Assembly (NCBI RefSeq): GCF_030345075.1
Contig: NZ_CP128361.1
Location: 5,084,001-5,148,000, forward strand
Length of the DNA stretch: 64,000 bases
Direction of reading: 5' to 3'
DNA from: Solwaraspora sp. WMMA2065
GTDB taxonomy: Bacteria; Actinomycetota; Actinomycetes; Mycobacteriales; Micromonosporaceae
Every line of letters starts with the position of its first letter. Position 1 is the first letter of the stretch. Below, piece by piece: positions 16,807-25,408 of this stretch. The notes below the pieces were generated by a model. It did not search any database. It saw only the letters and a list, made by a program, of their open reading frames with translations, and had not been told where the DNA came from. The translations under genes were made by a program, and so were the position numbers.

Positions 16807-17050
16807 GGCCCGATCCTGCCGACCCCAGCGCCGGCCCGCCACCGGAATTCGGCGTCGACGGTCGTCCTGACCGCAAGCGAGCGCTGCGCGGGCTTCCTAC
16901 GCGGCGGAGTATGGAGTAGCCATGCGTTGTGCTAGATCACGTACTCCGCGTGCGGGGTAGCGCGATCCCAGATGTCACGGAAGCAGCCGCGCCGGGAGGC
17001 GGACCACGGTCTCATGCACCGGTACCGGGCCGGTCACCTGAACCTTTACC

Positions 17051-17386
17051 TCAACTGCCTGACGGAGCGTCGCCTGTCGACGATCGAAGCCACTCAAGGC
17101 ACACTGCTGATCCTGCCACGATCGCGGTAGCGGTGATCTGCGGGTTTTGCCAGGGATGGTGTGCGAGTAGGTGGCGCTCCAGGGCTTCGTAGCGGGCTGC
17201 CGTGGTATTGAGTAACACCTGCCACTCTTCGCTCTCACCTTGACTGCCCAGGTGCCAAAAGACGCTGATCAAGGGGCCGATCACCTGTGCGTTCCCGGCC
17301 AGGCGAGCACCAACTGCCGATCGGGCGAGGGCCACAGCCGCCTCTCGCGTCTCGACTGCGGTCGACACCTGTAGATAGTCGCTCAT
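17051..17386 (-). CDS. cutA: Divalent-cation tolerance protein CutA
   Basis: A 111-residue protein of normal CutA length. It opens with YLQVSTAVETREAAVALARSAV. The trimer core and active-like groove follow as ISVFWHLGSQGESEEWQVLLNT, and HLLAHHPWQNPQI replaces the usual HPYxxPEI. The C-terminal GSAVCLEWL matches the CutA ending. CutA trimers bind copper and other divalent metals. Their physiological role is still debated. The gene is divergent from the XRE regulator, and about 240 bases without a clear gene lie downstream of it. Confidence 0.85.
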   Translation of the reverse strand: MSDYLQVSTAVETREAAVALARSAVGARLAGNAQVIGPLISVFWHLGSQGESEEWQVLLNTTAARYEALERHLLAHHPWQNPQITATAIVAGSAVCLEWLRSSTGDAPSGS

Positions 17387-17524
17387 GGTCTGAGGTTAGC
17401 GCCCACCCGACTTACTGAATCAGAGCAACAGTTGATCATCACCTCGCGGTACGGTTGCGGCGGCGGTCGATGCGGCGGTGCCGGATTCCGTACGGCCGGG
17501 GGCGCGGTTTCGGGAGGCGGCGCG

Positions 17525-18775
17525 ATGAGTTCGACGGTGGGCGACAACGTAGGGCGGCTACGTCGACTCAGGGGACTCACTCAGGAGCAGTTGGCGGAGG
17601 CCGCCGGGCTCGCGGTCGAGACGATCCAGAAGCTGGAGCAGAACAAGCCGGGATCACCACGGATGTCGACCTTGCGGGCGATCGCCGCTGCGCTTGCCGT
17701 GCCGACATCCGTACTCGTCGGGCCGGCCGTCGCTGACCCGACGGCCGGGGCCGGGACCGATGGCGACGAGATCGCGGTTGACCTGCTACGGCGGGCGCTG
17801 ACTCCGGCCCGTGGCTTGAGCGGCACGACTGTCGGTGATGTCTCGACAGATCCGCCGACCGTGCGAGAACTGCAGACGTCAATTGCCGAGATCGACCGGA
17901 TCTACCATGGTGACGATTACGCCACCGCGCTCGCCCGGTTGCCGGTGCTGATCGGTGCAGCCCGCAGCCTTGTCGACGCGAGTGGCGGCGACCAGCGGAC
18001 CGCTGGTGCGGGTCAGCTCGCTCAGGCGTACCAGATCGCCGGGACGACCTTGATCCAGCTCCGGCGTTTCGATCTTGCCTACCATGCGCTGAGTCTCGCG
18101 CTCGACGTCGCGGACGAGTCCGGCAACGAACTGGTCGCCGCGTCTGTTGTCACCACGATGTGCTGGCTGTTGCTCCGGCAGGGGCGGTTCGACGAGGCAG
18201 GGCGGTTGGCTGTCGCCACGGCGGACGCGGTGGAGCCACGCTTCTCCCGTACGGACCCGACCCGGCTGGCGGTCTGGGGCTGGCTCATGTTGCGCGGGTC
18301 GGCTGCCGCGATCCGCGATGGTCGCGCCGACGACGCCGGAGAAATGCTCGACGCCGCCGGTGCGGCGGCGGTCCGGATCGGCGAGCATCTTCCAGCAGAC
18401 GTGGCTCTCCGCATGCCGGTGACCATGGGGGCCTTCTGCCCGGTGACCGTGGAGATGAAGCGGGTAGAGATGTCGGTCGTAGCGGGCGACCCGGTCACGG
18501 CGCTCGCGTTGGCGGAACGCGTACCGCCGGGGAACGGCCGGGCCACGTCGGACAACCGGAATCGTCACCAGCTCGACCGGGCCTGGGCCAACGCTGAGCG
18601 CGGCGACTTGGCCGAAGCGGCGCGCATCCTCTCCGGGCTCCGAGCGGAGTCACCGACCTGGTTGCGGCATCAGCGGTACGCCCGGGACATCGTCACCACG
18701 ATCCTTACCCGTCGCCGTCGGCCGGTAAGTCAGGAACTGGCCGCGCTTGCTGACCTGCTGGGCGCAGGTTCCTGA
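17525..18775 (+). CDS. XRE family transcriptional regulator with helical-repeat C-terminal domain
   Basis: A 416-residue protein. Residues 8-62 form an XRE helix-turn-helix (NVGRLRRLRGLTQEQLAEAAG, then IQKLEQNKPGSPRMSTLRAIA). The remainder is a string of Ala/Leu-rich helix pairs resembling TPR repeats (ALARLPVLIGAARSLVD, then LAQAYQIAGTTLIQL). This arrangement is common in actinomycete regulators that bind a peptide or small ligand through the repeat domain. ATG 17525 follows GGGAGGCGG. Targets are unknown. It lies next to a small element with excisionase-like genes, but no operon link is seen. Confidence 0.85.
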   Translation: MSSTVGDNVGRLRRLRGLTQEQLAEAAGLAVETIQKLEQNKPGSPRMSTLRAIAAALAVPTSVLVGPAVADPTAGAGTDGDEIAVDLLRRALTPARGLSGTTVGDVSTDPPTVRELQTSIAEIDRIYHGDDYATALARLPVLIGAARSLVDASGGDQRTAGAGQLAQAYQIAGTTLIQLRRFDLAYHALSLALDVADESGNELVAASVVTTMCWLLLRQGRFDEAGRLAVATADAVEPRFSRTDPTRLAVWGWLMLRGSAAAIRDGRADDAGEMLDAAGAAAVRIGEHLPADVALRMPVTMGAFCPVTVEMKRVEMSVVAGDPVTALALAERVPPGNGRATSDNRNRHQLDRAWANAERGDLAEAARILSGLRAESPTWLRHQRYARDIVTTILTRRRRPVSQELAALADLLGAGS

Positions 18776-18782
18776 GCGTCTT

Positions 18783-18878
18783 TCACATATTGTGCCTGCG
18801 CCGCTGTGGGCAGCGAGCGAAGTCGTACGCCGCGTACCAGTTGCCGTCCGACCCATCAGCAAAGACGTACGCCTGATG
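18783..18878 (-). pseudogene. Possible N-terminal remnant of a phage-type integrase
   Basis: In this minus-strand frame the sequence reads AYVFADGSDGNWYAAYDF, then ARCPQRRRHNM, and stops. It has the pattern of the arm-binding N-terminus of tyrosine integrases (xVxxxxDGxWxAxxxxxxxxRRR). An in-frame stop lies immediately upstream and no start codon is available, so it cannot be a working gene. It lies just downstream of the excisionase-like gene, exactly where an integrase would be expected. The match rests on pattern alone. Confidence 0.25.
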
Positions 18879-18982
18879 CGTTCACTGCGCGTAGTCGGTG
18901 GATGAGTATCTAGTCAGGACAGCGTGAAGCCTGATCGGGTGGGCGGGGATTGTCGAGATGGTTCTTGATCTGGTGATGCCGA

Positions 18983-19177
18983 TCAGTCTTCTTGTTGGGT
19001 CGGGCGGTGGGTGCGGATCCACTCGGCGACCTCGTCGCGGTCCCAGATCCGCATCCGGCCGGAGGCGACGAGCGCGACTGGTGCCGGGAAGCTCGCCCGG
19101 TTGGTGATCTCGGTGGCGCGGGTGCGCGATACACCGCCGAGCATCTCGGCGACGTCGGACAGCGCGACCAGCTTCAC
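18983..19177 (-). CDS. Excisionase/AlpA-like helix-turn-helix protein
   Basis: A 64-residue winged helix: VALSDVAEMLGGVSRTRATEITNR, then GRMRIWDRDEVAEWIRTHRP. This is the MerR-like HTH_17/AlpA fold found in excisionases and small prophage or AICE regulators. It starts at ATG 19177. A dyad of accttgc (19193-19199) and gcaaggt (19220-19226) just upstream could be its own operator. An integrase-like remnant lies downstream and four small ORFs lie on the other side, suggesting the relic of a small integrative element. Confidence 0.75.
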   Translation of the reverse strand: MKLVALSDVAEMLGGVSRTRATEITNRASFPAPVALVASGRMRIWDRDEVAEWIRTHRPTQQED

Positions 19178-19192
19178 AAGGTCAAGCTATGC

Positions 19193-19226
19193 ACCTTGCC
19201 TCCGTGAAGATTGCCAGTTGCAAGGT
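19193..19226. promoter_or_regulatory. Candidate operator dyad upstream of the excisionase-like gene
   Basis: accttgc (19193-19199) and gcaaggt (19220-19226) are exact inverted copies 20 bases apart, starting 16 bases upstream of the ATG at 19177. The related sequence tgcac...ttgca recurs at 19235-19245. Function not shown. Confidence 0.35.
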
Positions 19227-19355
19227 TGACGGTGTGCACGTTGCAGGGGATGCTAATGAGGCGAAACCGCCGGCGCATTCGTGGGATGCGGGCGGGCGAC
19301 GCCGTGGGCTTGATCGATTAGGTAACACGAAAACGATCTTGAGAAGGAGAGAGCA

Positions 19356-19592
19356 GTGATCGTCGAGATGATTCGTGAGCTGGTGGTGCGGTGGCGGGAG
19401 TGGCGGGACGGGCGGTCGGCGGCGTCGAAGCGCCTGGCCCGGCTCGACCAGGAACGGGCGGCCAGGCAGCGACGGTTGGACGGCAACCGTGGGCACCGCT
19501 GGTCGTCGGAGCCGACGATGCTCACTCCGACGCTGCGTCCGCTGATGACCTACGGCCAGATGGTCGGCTACCGCGTACCGGCAGGGTTGTGA
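19356..19592 (+). CDS. Hypothetical protein (78 residues)
   Basis: GTG start at 19356 after GAAGGAG. The protein is highly charged with a helical, coiled-coil-like centre (RWREWRDGRSAASKRLARL, then DQERAARQRRLDGN). No family was recognised. It overlaps the next gene by 4 bases (GTGA), so at least two of the small genes here are co-translated. Confidence 0.6.
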   Translation: MIVEMIRELVVRWREWRDGRSAASKRLARLDQERAARQRRLDGNRGHRWSSEPTMLTPTLRPLMTYGQMVGYRVPAGL

Positions 19593-19822
19593 TCCTGGTG
19601 GACGACGGTGCTGGCGAGTCGGGTCCGAACGCCGCCGACGTCGACGCCGGTGTCACCCGAGAGTGCGAAACCGATGAAGCGGCCGAGGTGGCTCTCACGC
19701 TGCGGTGGAGCTTCGAGGATTTGAAGGCTGAGCACGGTGAGGCCGGTGCCCGCCGGATTCTCGCCGAGGTCCTTGGCCGGTGGCAGGCCAACGGCGGCGA
19801 GCCGGTGGCGTTCGACGGCTGA
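19589..19822 (+). CDS. Hypothetical protein (77 residues)
   Basis: GTG at 19589 overlaps the previous TGA. The acidic N-terminus (ILVDDGAGESGPNAADVDAG) is followed by a helical part (LRWSFEDLKAEHGEAGARRIL). No family recognised. Part of the run of small genes next to the excisionase-like gene. Confidence 0.55.
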   Translation: MILVDDGAGESGPNAADVDAGVTRECETDEAAEVALTLRWSFEDLKAEHGEAGARRILAEVLGRWQANGGEPVAFDG

Positions 19823-19871
19823 CGACGCGTGGCCGATCGGAAACGTCTTCCCTTGTGAGAGGAATCCATCG

Positions 19872-20009
19872 ATGTGGGATGTCGGGGCGCTGTTCAGTGC
19901 GGCGTTGCTGGGCTTCTGCGCCGGGCTGTGGTCGTTCAAGGTGAAGTCGCGGTGGTGTCCGGACTGTGGGCGTACGACGTATCCGTTGGCGGATCGGCGT
20001 GGCGGGTAG
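19872..20009 (+). CDS. Small membrane protein with zinc-ribbon-like tail (45 residues)
   Basis: ATG 19872 follows GAGAGGAA. One membrane span (VGALFSAALLGFCAGLWSF) is followed by a cytoplasmic-type WCPDCGRTTYPL, half of a zinc ribbon. No family recognised. The next gene starts within its last codons. Confidence 0.55.
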   Translation: MWDVGALFSAALLGFCAGLWSFKVKSRWCPDCGRTTYPLADRRGG

Positions 20010-20259
20010 TCGGCTGCTCCATGCGCCCGAGCCGAGGCCGGGTGACGTGCTGGTGGTCGGCGGTGAGGCCAGTGTGCAGTTCGCTGGTGAGCGCAGGCTG
20101 AGGTTCCGGGTCATCTCGGTTGACCCCAAGCCGACGTACGAGGGCTGGCTCTGGGTCACGGGTTACGTGATCGACAAATCCGGCGAAGCCGCCGAGCGGC
20201 GGGAGATATTCGTGCAACGTGACGGACTCTATCGACTGCCCCGGCACGACGGGTCGTAG
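19999..20259 (+). CDS. Hypothetical protein (86 residues)
   Basis: GTG 19999 lies inside the end of the previous gene (11-base overlap, different frame). The protein is beta-rich (PRPGDVLVVGGEASVQFAGE, RFRVISVDPKPTYEGWLWV) and could be a small barrel. No family recognised. Last of four overlapping small genes read in the same direction. Confidence 0.55.
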   Translation: MAGSRLLHAPEPRPGDVLVVGGEASVQFAGERRLRFRVISVDPKPTYEGWLWVTGYVIDKSGEAAERREIFVQRDGLYRLPRHDGS

Positions 20260-20288
20260 CCTTGCCCGGCGGCCGGGTCGGACGATAG

Positions 20289-21095
20289 TCAGGCGGCACG
20301 GTTGTAGACCGTGATCGTCAGGGTGATCCAGCTGAAGACGGTGTATCCGATCCGGAGGTCTTCGCGGTTGAACCGCACCGAGGCGAAGCGGTTCTCGTTG
20401 GTGATCGCGCAGGCGTACCTGGTCTCGGGCAGGTCCTCGTCCAACGTCAGCCGGTATTGCGCCGTCGCCTGCTGGCAGAGCTCCGGGCCGTCACCTGCGG
20501 CTTCCCGTAGCTCGGCGTTGTTGATCGGCTGCAAACTGATGGTGCTGAACCGCAGATCGGCCAGGCCCGTCTCGTCATAGCCCGTGACGTCCCAGTCCGG
20601 GGCAAGTGAGTCGAGGTCGATCTCCGATGTCGCCGAGAGGGGGACGACGGTTTCTGCCCGGTGCACCGTCACCGACGTGCCAACGGGCACGGGATCCGGT
20701 CCGCCGGCGGTGGGCGACGAACCCGACGCAGTGGTCCCGGTCGGGCCCGGTGCCGGCGCGGCGACGTCCGGTGCGGCGACGTCCGGTGCCGTGCCCGGCC
20801 GCAGCGACCAACCGAAGACGCCCGCCCCGATCAGCGCCAGCGCCAGTGCACCGGTGAAACCAAAGCGAGGGCCGCCGGCCGTACGCCATCTGAAAGCGAG
20901 CGCGACCCCGCCGACGAGCAGGCTGCCCGCGATGAGCCGCAGCCCCGCGGCGGGGTGCTCGGTGAAGAAGGACGCGACACCGGCGATCGACCCGGCGATG
21001 GCTGCGGCCTGAATGAGACGGTCGACCCAGTTGATCTTTTTCCGGGGCGTGGACGGATCTGTGCGCGGCGGCGGTGGATCCACGGTGGCCGACAC
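20289..21095 (-). CDS. Membrane protein of exported-lipoprotein operon
   Basis: 268 residues from GTG 21095. After a Pro-rich start, the protein has three membrane spans between about residues 30 and 95 (IQAAAIAGSIAGVASFF, GSLLVGGVALAF, GALALALIGAGVFGW). A short linker carries the duplicated PDVAAPDVAAP, encoded by a 15-base direct repeat near 20758. The extracytoplasmic C-terminal domain of about 150 residues has two Cys (PELCQQ and RYACAI) that may form a disulfide. No family recognised. It starts 16 bases after the 478-residue lipoprotein gene. Confidence 0.7.
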   Translation of the reverse strand: MSATVDPPPPRTDPSTPRKKINWVDRLIQAAAIAGSIAGVASFFTEHPAAGLRLIAGSLLVGGVALAFRWRTAGGPRFGFTGALALALIGAGVFGWSLRPGTAPDVAAPDVAAPAPGPTGTTASGSSPTAGGPDPVPVGTSVTVHRAETVVPLSATSEIDLDSLAPDWDVTGYDETGLADLRFSTISLQPINNAELREAAGDGPELCQQATAQYRLTLDEDLPETRYACAITNENRFASVRFNREDLRIGYTVFSWITLTITVYNRAA

Positions 21096-21111
21096 AGCCC
21101 CAGGGTATCAA

Positions 21112-22539
21112 TCAGTCTCGACAGATCGGCACGTTCGGGTGCACCACATTCTTGTCGTAAAGGTTTTTCGTGTCGCCGACGCCGCCTTCCTTTGGAATGG
21201 GTTTGGCGTTGAAGAGCTGCAGAAACGTGTTGATCACTGCGGCCAGACCGGCCGGGATGGTGTAGCCGACGCCGTACGACGCCCAGAGGCCGAGCTGGGC
21301 GCTGCGGCACAGTGCGATCGGCGCGCCGAGTGCGGAGCCGATGGTCATTCCGAGGGTGAGGGTCAACTCGAAGTACAGCCCGGCGATGAAGCCGAGCGCG
21401 CCGAGCCCGACGTGGAACTTGGCGTGGTAGTCGAGCCAGATGCCGTTGACGCCGACCGAGATGCCGGAGATCGAGTCGATCAGACTCTGGTCGACGCTGA
21501 TCGAATTCGGTGCCCGTACGCCGAACGAGCCGTTGGCGTAGCCGAAGCCGATCGACTGGCTCAGCGACCACTCGCCGGTGGCACTGATGTTGCCGTCCTT
21601 GGCACCGAACGCCGTGTTCACCCCGATGACCTGGGTCACCGTCGCGGAGAACGGCACGCCCAGCACTTCGCCGATGGGGACGCTGAAGTCGACCGGGATC
21701 GGGATGCGGGGGTCGATGTTGCGACCGGTCGACGTCGTCGCTTCGATCTCCACCCGCAGCGAGGCGGCCCCGTTGACCATGAACTCGGCCCGGGTCACCG
21801 TCGCTCCCCGGATCTCCAAATGGAAGCCGGCGGTCGGTGCGGTCATCTTGAGCAGGACCTTGCCGAGCAGGCGCACCCCGTTGCTGTCGTAGGTGAAGCT
21901 GGCGCCGACCCCGTCGGAGCAGCAGATCGGCGTGGCGGCCAGCTTGCCGACCTTGGCGGCCGCCGGCACCGTGAAGCCTCCACCTCCGCCGCCGCCACCG
22001 CCACCACCACCGCCCCCTCCGACGCCGCCGCTGTCGTCGCCGGACTCCGCCCAGCTGGCCGCCGCGTCCGGCATCGGGACCGCAGCCGTCAACGGGACCG
22101 GTTCGGCACTGGTGAAGGTGCCGTCCCGGATCACCTCGGTGATGTCGACCGGGCCGAGGGCCACCGCCAGGTCGTCGCCGTCCCGCCGGATGTCGACCAC
22201 CCGGCCCACCGCCCGTCCGGTGAGGAACATGACCTTGCCCGGGGCGAGCCGGTCGGCGTTCTTCGCCGCCGGGTCGATGCGCCAGGTGAAGGTGCCGGCG
22301 GCAACCGAGCGGACCGAGCCCGCGCCGCCGCCGACGAACACCACGTCCGGTTGGTAGGTGACGTCCGGATGTGGGGTCGGTGCGGCACCGTACCGCTGCT
22401 CGGCCTCGGCACTCACCGACGACGCCGCGTCCGGCCGCGGACCGTCCGCCGGGCCCGCGCCGCCGCAGGCCGACACCGCCAGGAGTACGGCGACGGCTGA
22501 CCCGATCAGTCGCCGGGAGTTGGTGAAGCTCGATCCCAT
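21112..22539 (-). CDS. Large lipoprotein with polyglycine tract, unknown function
   Basis: About 475 residues from ATG 22539, chosen because AAGGG lies 8 bases upstream. A lipoprotein signal peptide ends in the lipobox LAVSAC. A first domain (about 45-145) is followed by a run of some 18 residues that are nearly all Gly. The large C-terminal region is rich in Gly and hydrophobic residues and contains a Cys pair (PICCSDG), repeated VGVN/GIGFGY-type segments and a long hydrophobic part (LGFIAGLYFELTLTLGM). It is anchored outside the membrane by lipid. No family recognised. Confidence 0.7.
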   Translation of the reverse strand: MGSSFTNSRRLIGSAVAVLLAVSACGGAGPADGPRPDAASSVSAEAEQRYGAAPTPHPDVTYQPDVVFVGGGAGSVRSVAAGTFTWRIDPAAKNADRLAPGKVMFLTGRAVGRVVDIRRDGDDLAVALGPVDITEVIRDGTFTSAEPVPLTAAVPMPDAAASWAESGDDSGGVGGGGGGGGGGGGGGGFTVPAAAKVGKLAATPICCSDGVGASFTYDSNGVRLLGKVLLKMTAPTAGFHLEIRGATVTRAEFMVNGAASLRVEIEATTSTGRNIDPRIPIPVDFSVPIGEVLGVPFSATVTQVIGVNTAFGAKDGNISATGEWSLSQSIGFGYANGSFGVRAPNSISVDQSLIDSISGISVGVNGIWLDYHAKFHVGLGALGFIAGLYFELTLTLGMTIGSALGAPIALCRSAQLGLWASYGVGYTIPAGLAAVINTFLQLFNAKPIPKEGGVGDTKNLYDKNVVHPNVPICRD

Positions 22540-22587
22540 GACCGACACCCTTCGGGCGAGCCGATGACGGTGGATGGTGGACGGTGT

Positions 22588-23175
22588 TCAGAGCCGGCCG
22601 GCGACGACGCGGGCGAGGTCCTCGAGCGGCTGCCGGTTCTCGGCGGGATCGTTGAGCCGCACCAACCGGATCGAGACCCACTGGCCGGAGATGTTGACGT
22701 ACACGCTGTCGTCTTCGGCGTACGCCTCGTCGCCGACGCCGGGCAGCTCACGGAACTCGTGCCCGAGCTCCCGGTTGATGTCGAGGATCTTCTTGGCGCC
22801 GGGTCCGACGAAGACCTCCACCTGGGCGGTCGGCCCGGACGGTGGCGAGGTGAACGTGCAGGTCGCCTCGACCTGCTGAGGTGCGTCGAGCGGTGTGCCG
22901 GCCAACTGCTCAGCCTCCTGCTGGGTCACCAGGTCACAGGGGTTGACCACGGCCGGCGCGGCGGGCGGGTCGGTCTCCGTACTCGCTGGTGGAGCCTGGC
23001 TGGTCGCGACGCTGTCGTCCGGGAAGCCGGTCGGCGGCGCGATCGAGGGTCCTCCGGTCGACGTCTCTGCGGTGTCGCCGCATCCGGTGCCGGCCGCGAC
23101 GACGGCGACCGCCAGCAGGCAGAGCAGCGTCAGCCGTACGGCCCGCCGGCCGCCGGTGGTCGGCCGCCCGGTCAC
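22588..23175 (-). CDS. DUF3558-type lipoprotein
   Basis: 195 residues, with a GTG start overlapping the upstream stop (GTGA). A lipoprotein signal ends AVAVVAAGTGC. The mature part has the DUF3558 features NPCDLVTQQEAEQLAG and a second Cys in VEATCTF, giving the usual Cys pair, then LPGVGDEAYAEDDSVYVNISG. DUF3558 lipoproteins are abundant actinobacterial surface proteins of unknown role. The gene is second in an operon with another DUF3558-like lipoprotein. Confidence 0.82.
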   Translation of the reverse strand: MTGRPTTGGRRAVRLTLLCLLAVAVVAAGTGCGDTAETSTGGPSIAPPTGFPDDSVATSQAPPASTETDPPAAPAVVNPCDLVTQQEAEQLAGTPLDAPQQVEATCTFTSPPSGPTAQVEVFVGPGAKKILDINRELGHEFRELPGVGDEAYAEDDSVYVNISGQWVSIRLVRLNDPAENRQPLEDLARVVAGRL

Positions 23176-23762
23176 ATCCGGCTCCTGATCAGACCGATCA
23201 GCTCGACGGTGACGTCCCGGTCGTCGTCGGGGGCGACCACCTGGACCTCACAGGCCCGGTCGCTGACGATGAACTCGGCGAAGCCGCCGGGAGCGAACCG
23301 GATCCCGTCCGGGCCGGGTTCGGTCTCGCCGTACGCCGATTCGGCGGGCAGCTCACCGGAGGCGGCCGTCCCCGGGCCGCCGATGCTGACCGTCACCGAG
23401 TGGTAGGTGTCGGGGTTCTCCCACACGCAGACGCTTTCGCCGAGGCCGTCGCCGGGCCCGCCGCCGTCGTGCGCGCCGATGATCGGGGTGACCTCGTCGG
23501 CGGTGAGCAGTGTGCAGGCGTCGACCGGCGGCGGCGACTCGTCGCCGGGTTGCTCGTCCGCCGGCTGGTTGGCTGCGGCCGGCTGACCGCCGGGGTCGGC
23601 CGGTTGCGTGGTGTCGCCCGGGGAGCAGGCGGAGACCGTCACGACCAGCAGCGCCGTCGCGCCGAGCAGCGCCGTCGTGAGGCTGAAGAGGCTGGGCAGG
23701 AGCTGGTGTGGCGGCCCGGGTCGGTGCGTACGGCGTGCGGCGCCGGGGCGTGGTCCTGGCAT
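23172..23762 (-). CDS. DUF3558-like lipoprotein
   Basis: About 196 residues from ATG 23762, favoured by AAAGGG upstream; ATG 23777 is the alternative. A long, Arg-rich signal peptide ends LVVTVSAC. The mature domain has DACTLLTADEVTPIIGA and GESVCVWENPDTYHSV, the paired-Cys pattern of DUF3558, plus CEVQVV near the end. It is the first gene of a tightly packed operon (23762 to 20289) that exports three lipoproteins and one membrane protein. The divergent TetR gene may control it. Confidence 0.78.
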   Translation of the reverse strand: MPGPRPGAARRTHRPGPPHQLLPSLFSLTTALLGATALLVVTVSACSPGDTTQPADPGGQPAAANQPADEQPGDESPPPVDACTLLTADEVTPIIGAHDGGGPGDGLGESVCVWENPDTYHSVTVSIGGPGTAASGELPAESAYGETEPGPDGIRFAPGGFAEFIVSDRACEVQVVAPDDDRDVTVELIGLIRSRM

Positions 23763-23911
23763 GGCTGACCCTTTCATCGCAGCGGGAAGCCGCCCCGGTC
23801 GGGGACCGCGCTGGCGGTCCGACGCCGGTCAGGCTGCCGTGAGCATATTCAATAGACGCCAGCTAGTCCAGAGACGCTGTCTAGTTAATAACTTGGTAGG
23901 GTGACGGAGCT

Positions 23912-24571
23912 ATGGCAGCCGACAACGAGACCAGGGCGACCCGGAAATACCGATCAGCGGTACGCGAGGAGAGCGCCCGCCGGACCCGACGCGCGATCGT
24001 CGACGCCGCCCGGGACCTCTTCGTCGAACGCGGCTACGCCGGTGCCTCGCTCGCCGACGTCGCCGTCGTGGCCGGTGTCGCCCGCCCCACCGTCTTCGCC
24101 GCATTCGGCTCCAAACCGGCCCTGCTGCGCCAGGTCCTCGACGAGGCCCTGGCCGGTGACGACGAACCGGTGCCGGTCGTCGAGCGGCCCTGGTTCCAGC
24201 CGGTGCGGCTCGCCGACACCGCCGAAGGCGTCCTCGACGCGTACGCGGAGGTGTGCCGGCTGATCGGCGGCCGGACCGCACGGATCTTCGAGACCGTACG
24301 GCAGGCGGCCGACGACGCCGAAGAGGTCGCCCAGGTCTGGGAGACGCTGCTGCGCAACCGCCGGATCGGCGCTACCGGCGTGGTCGCGCGACTGCGTGAC
24401 CTGGGACCGCTGCGATACGGTTCCGACCTCGACCGGTCGGTGGATCTCGTCTGGTTCTACAACGACCCGGCGCACTACGGCAGCCTGGTGCTGCGCTGCG
24501 GCTGGGACGAGGCCGACTTCCGGGACTGGCTGGCCGGCCAGCTGAAACACGCGGTCCTGCCCGGCCGGTGA
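23912..24571 (+). CDS. TetR/AcrR family transcriptional regulator
   Basis: 219 residues. The N-terminal HTH reads RRAIVDAARDLFVERGYAGA, then VARPTVFAAFGSKPALLRQV. The helical ligand-binding domain follows, with no recognised ligand. The gap of about 150 bases to the divergent lipoprotein operon is unusually AT-rich and holds two similar 13-base segments (gacgccagctagt at 23855 and gacgctgtctagt at 23873) that may be its operators. Control of the divergent operon is likely but unproven. Confidence 0.87.
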   Translation: MAADNETRATRKYRSAVREESARRTRRAIVDAARDLFVERGYAGASLADVAVVAGVARPTVFAAFGSKPALLRQVLDEALAGDDEPVPVVERPWFQPVRLADTAEGVLDAYAEVCRLIGGRTARIFETVRQAADDAEEVAQVWETLLRNRRIGATGVVARLRDLGPLRYGSDLDRSVDLVWFYNDPAHYGSLVLRCGWDEADFRDWLAGQLKHAVLPGR

Positions 24572-24709
24572 CCCTCATCCGTTGGCCCCTCTTCCGGTGA
24601 CTCTTAACGAACTCTCATCAAGTTCTCGTCAGGCTTCCACCCGCCTGGGGTGAGATTTGTCGGTCGAGATCGAAGCTGAGCAGGTCGTCTCTGTGAGCTG
24701 CTTCACCTT

Positions 24710-24725
24710 CTGACCGATCGGTCAG
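24710..24725. promoter_or_regulatory. TetR operator (perfect palindrome)
   Basis: ctgaccgatcggtcag is a perfect 16-base palindrome 66-81 bases upstream of the TetR start at 24791. It matches the TGACCGNNCGGTCA style of operators used by TetR repressors of efflux genes. Confidence 0.75.
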
Positions 24726-24790
24726 GGTTTCTGGGTTCGCTCCGGCATCCTTGGTCGCGGCAGGTGACCTGAGGAGAGGAGGTGGGCAAA

Positions 24791-25408
24791 GTGACACAGA
24801 CCGGCCGGGGCGGCGCAGCGCGGCCCGAGCTACGCGAACAGATCCTCGACGTGGCCGCCCAGCGCTTCGCGGTGGTCGGCTTCCGGGGAGCCTCCCTTCA
24901 GGACATCGCCGCCGAGGTGGGCTGCGCCAAGGCGTCCCTGCTCTACCACTTCGACAGCAAGGACGCGATCCTCGCCGCCCTGATGAACCCGGCGGTCGCC
25001 AGCCTGGCCGAACTCGACCAGCAACTGGCCGGACTCGACGACGAGACCGCCCGCCGTACGGCGATCGACGGCTTCATCGAGCTGTGCCTGCGCTACCAGC
25101 GGCAGATCGCGGTGCTCTACGCCGAGATCCCGCAGATGCTGCACCAGCCCGCCTTCTGCGACCTGGAGCAGATGATCGACCGGCTGCTCGACGCCCTCAC
25201 CGGTCGGTCCGGGCGCCTGGAGGACCGGTTCGCCGCCCTGGTGGTGCTGGCCGGGGTCGCCGCCGCCAGCTCCAAACACCTCGACCTCGACGCCGACCGG
25301 CTCCGCCCGCTGCTGGACCAGGTGATCGACCGGACCCTCGGCGAACCGGGCCCGGCGCGTAACCGAGACCTGACGCCAGCCGAGGGCCCGAAGCCCGGCG
25401 CCAGCTGA
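24791..25408 (+). CDS. TetR family regulator of MMPL transporter
   Basis: About 205 residues. [23 protein letters not shown], then [20 protein letters not shown]. The C-terminal domain is of TetR_C type. GTG 24791 has AGGAGG at ideal spacing; GTG 24782 is an in-frame alternative. The palindrome at 24710-24725 and the MMPL gene 42 bases downstream suggest a self-regulated TetR-efflux operon, induced when the transported compound binds the regulator. Confidence 0.87.
   Translation: MTQTGRGGAARPELREQILDVAAQRFAVVGFRGASLQDIAAEVGCAKASLLYHFDSKDAILAALMNPAVASLAELDQQLAGLDDETARRTAIDGFIELCLRYQRQIAVLYAEIPQMLHQPAFCDLEQMIDRLLDALTGRSGRLEDRFAALVVLAGVAAASSKHLDLDADRLRPLLDQVIDRTLGEPGPARNRDLTPAEGPKPGAS

Noticed and set aside
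16899..16951. Imperfect inverted repeat acgcgg(cgg)agta / tactccgcgt downstream of cutA
   Set aside because: A bulge and a long loop make it weak, and no gene end or regulator fits it clearly.
20831..22681. 616-codon open frame on the minus strand overlapping the lipoprotein genes
   Set aside because: Arg/Gly-rich out-of-frame reading of the lipoprotein gene, which has a signal peptide and lipobox in its own frame.
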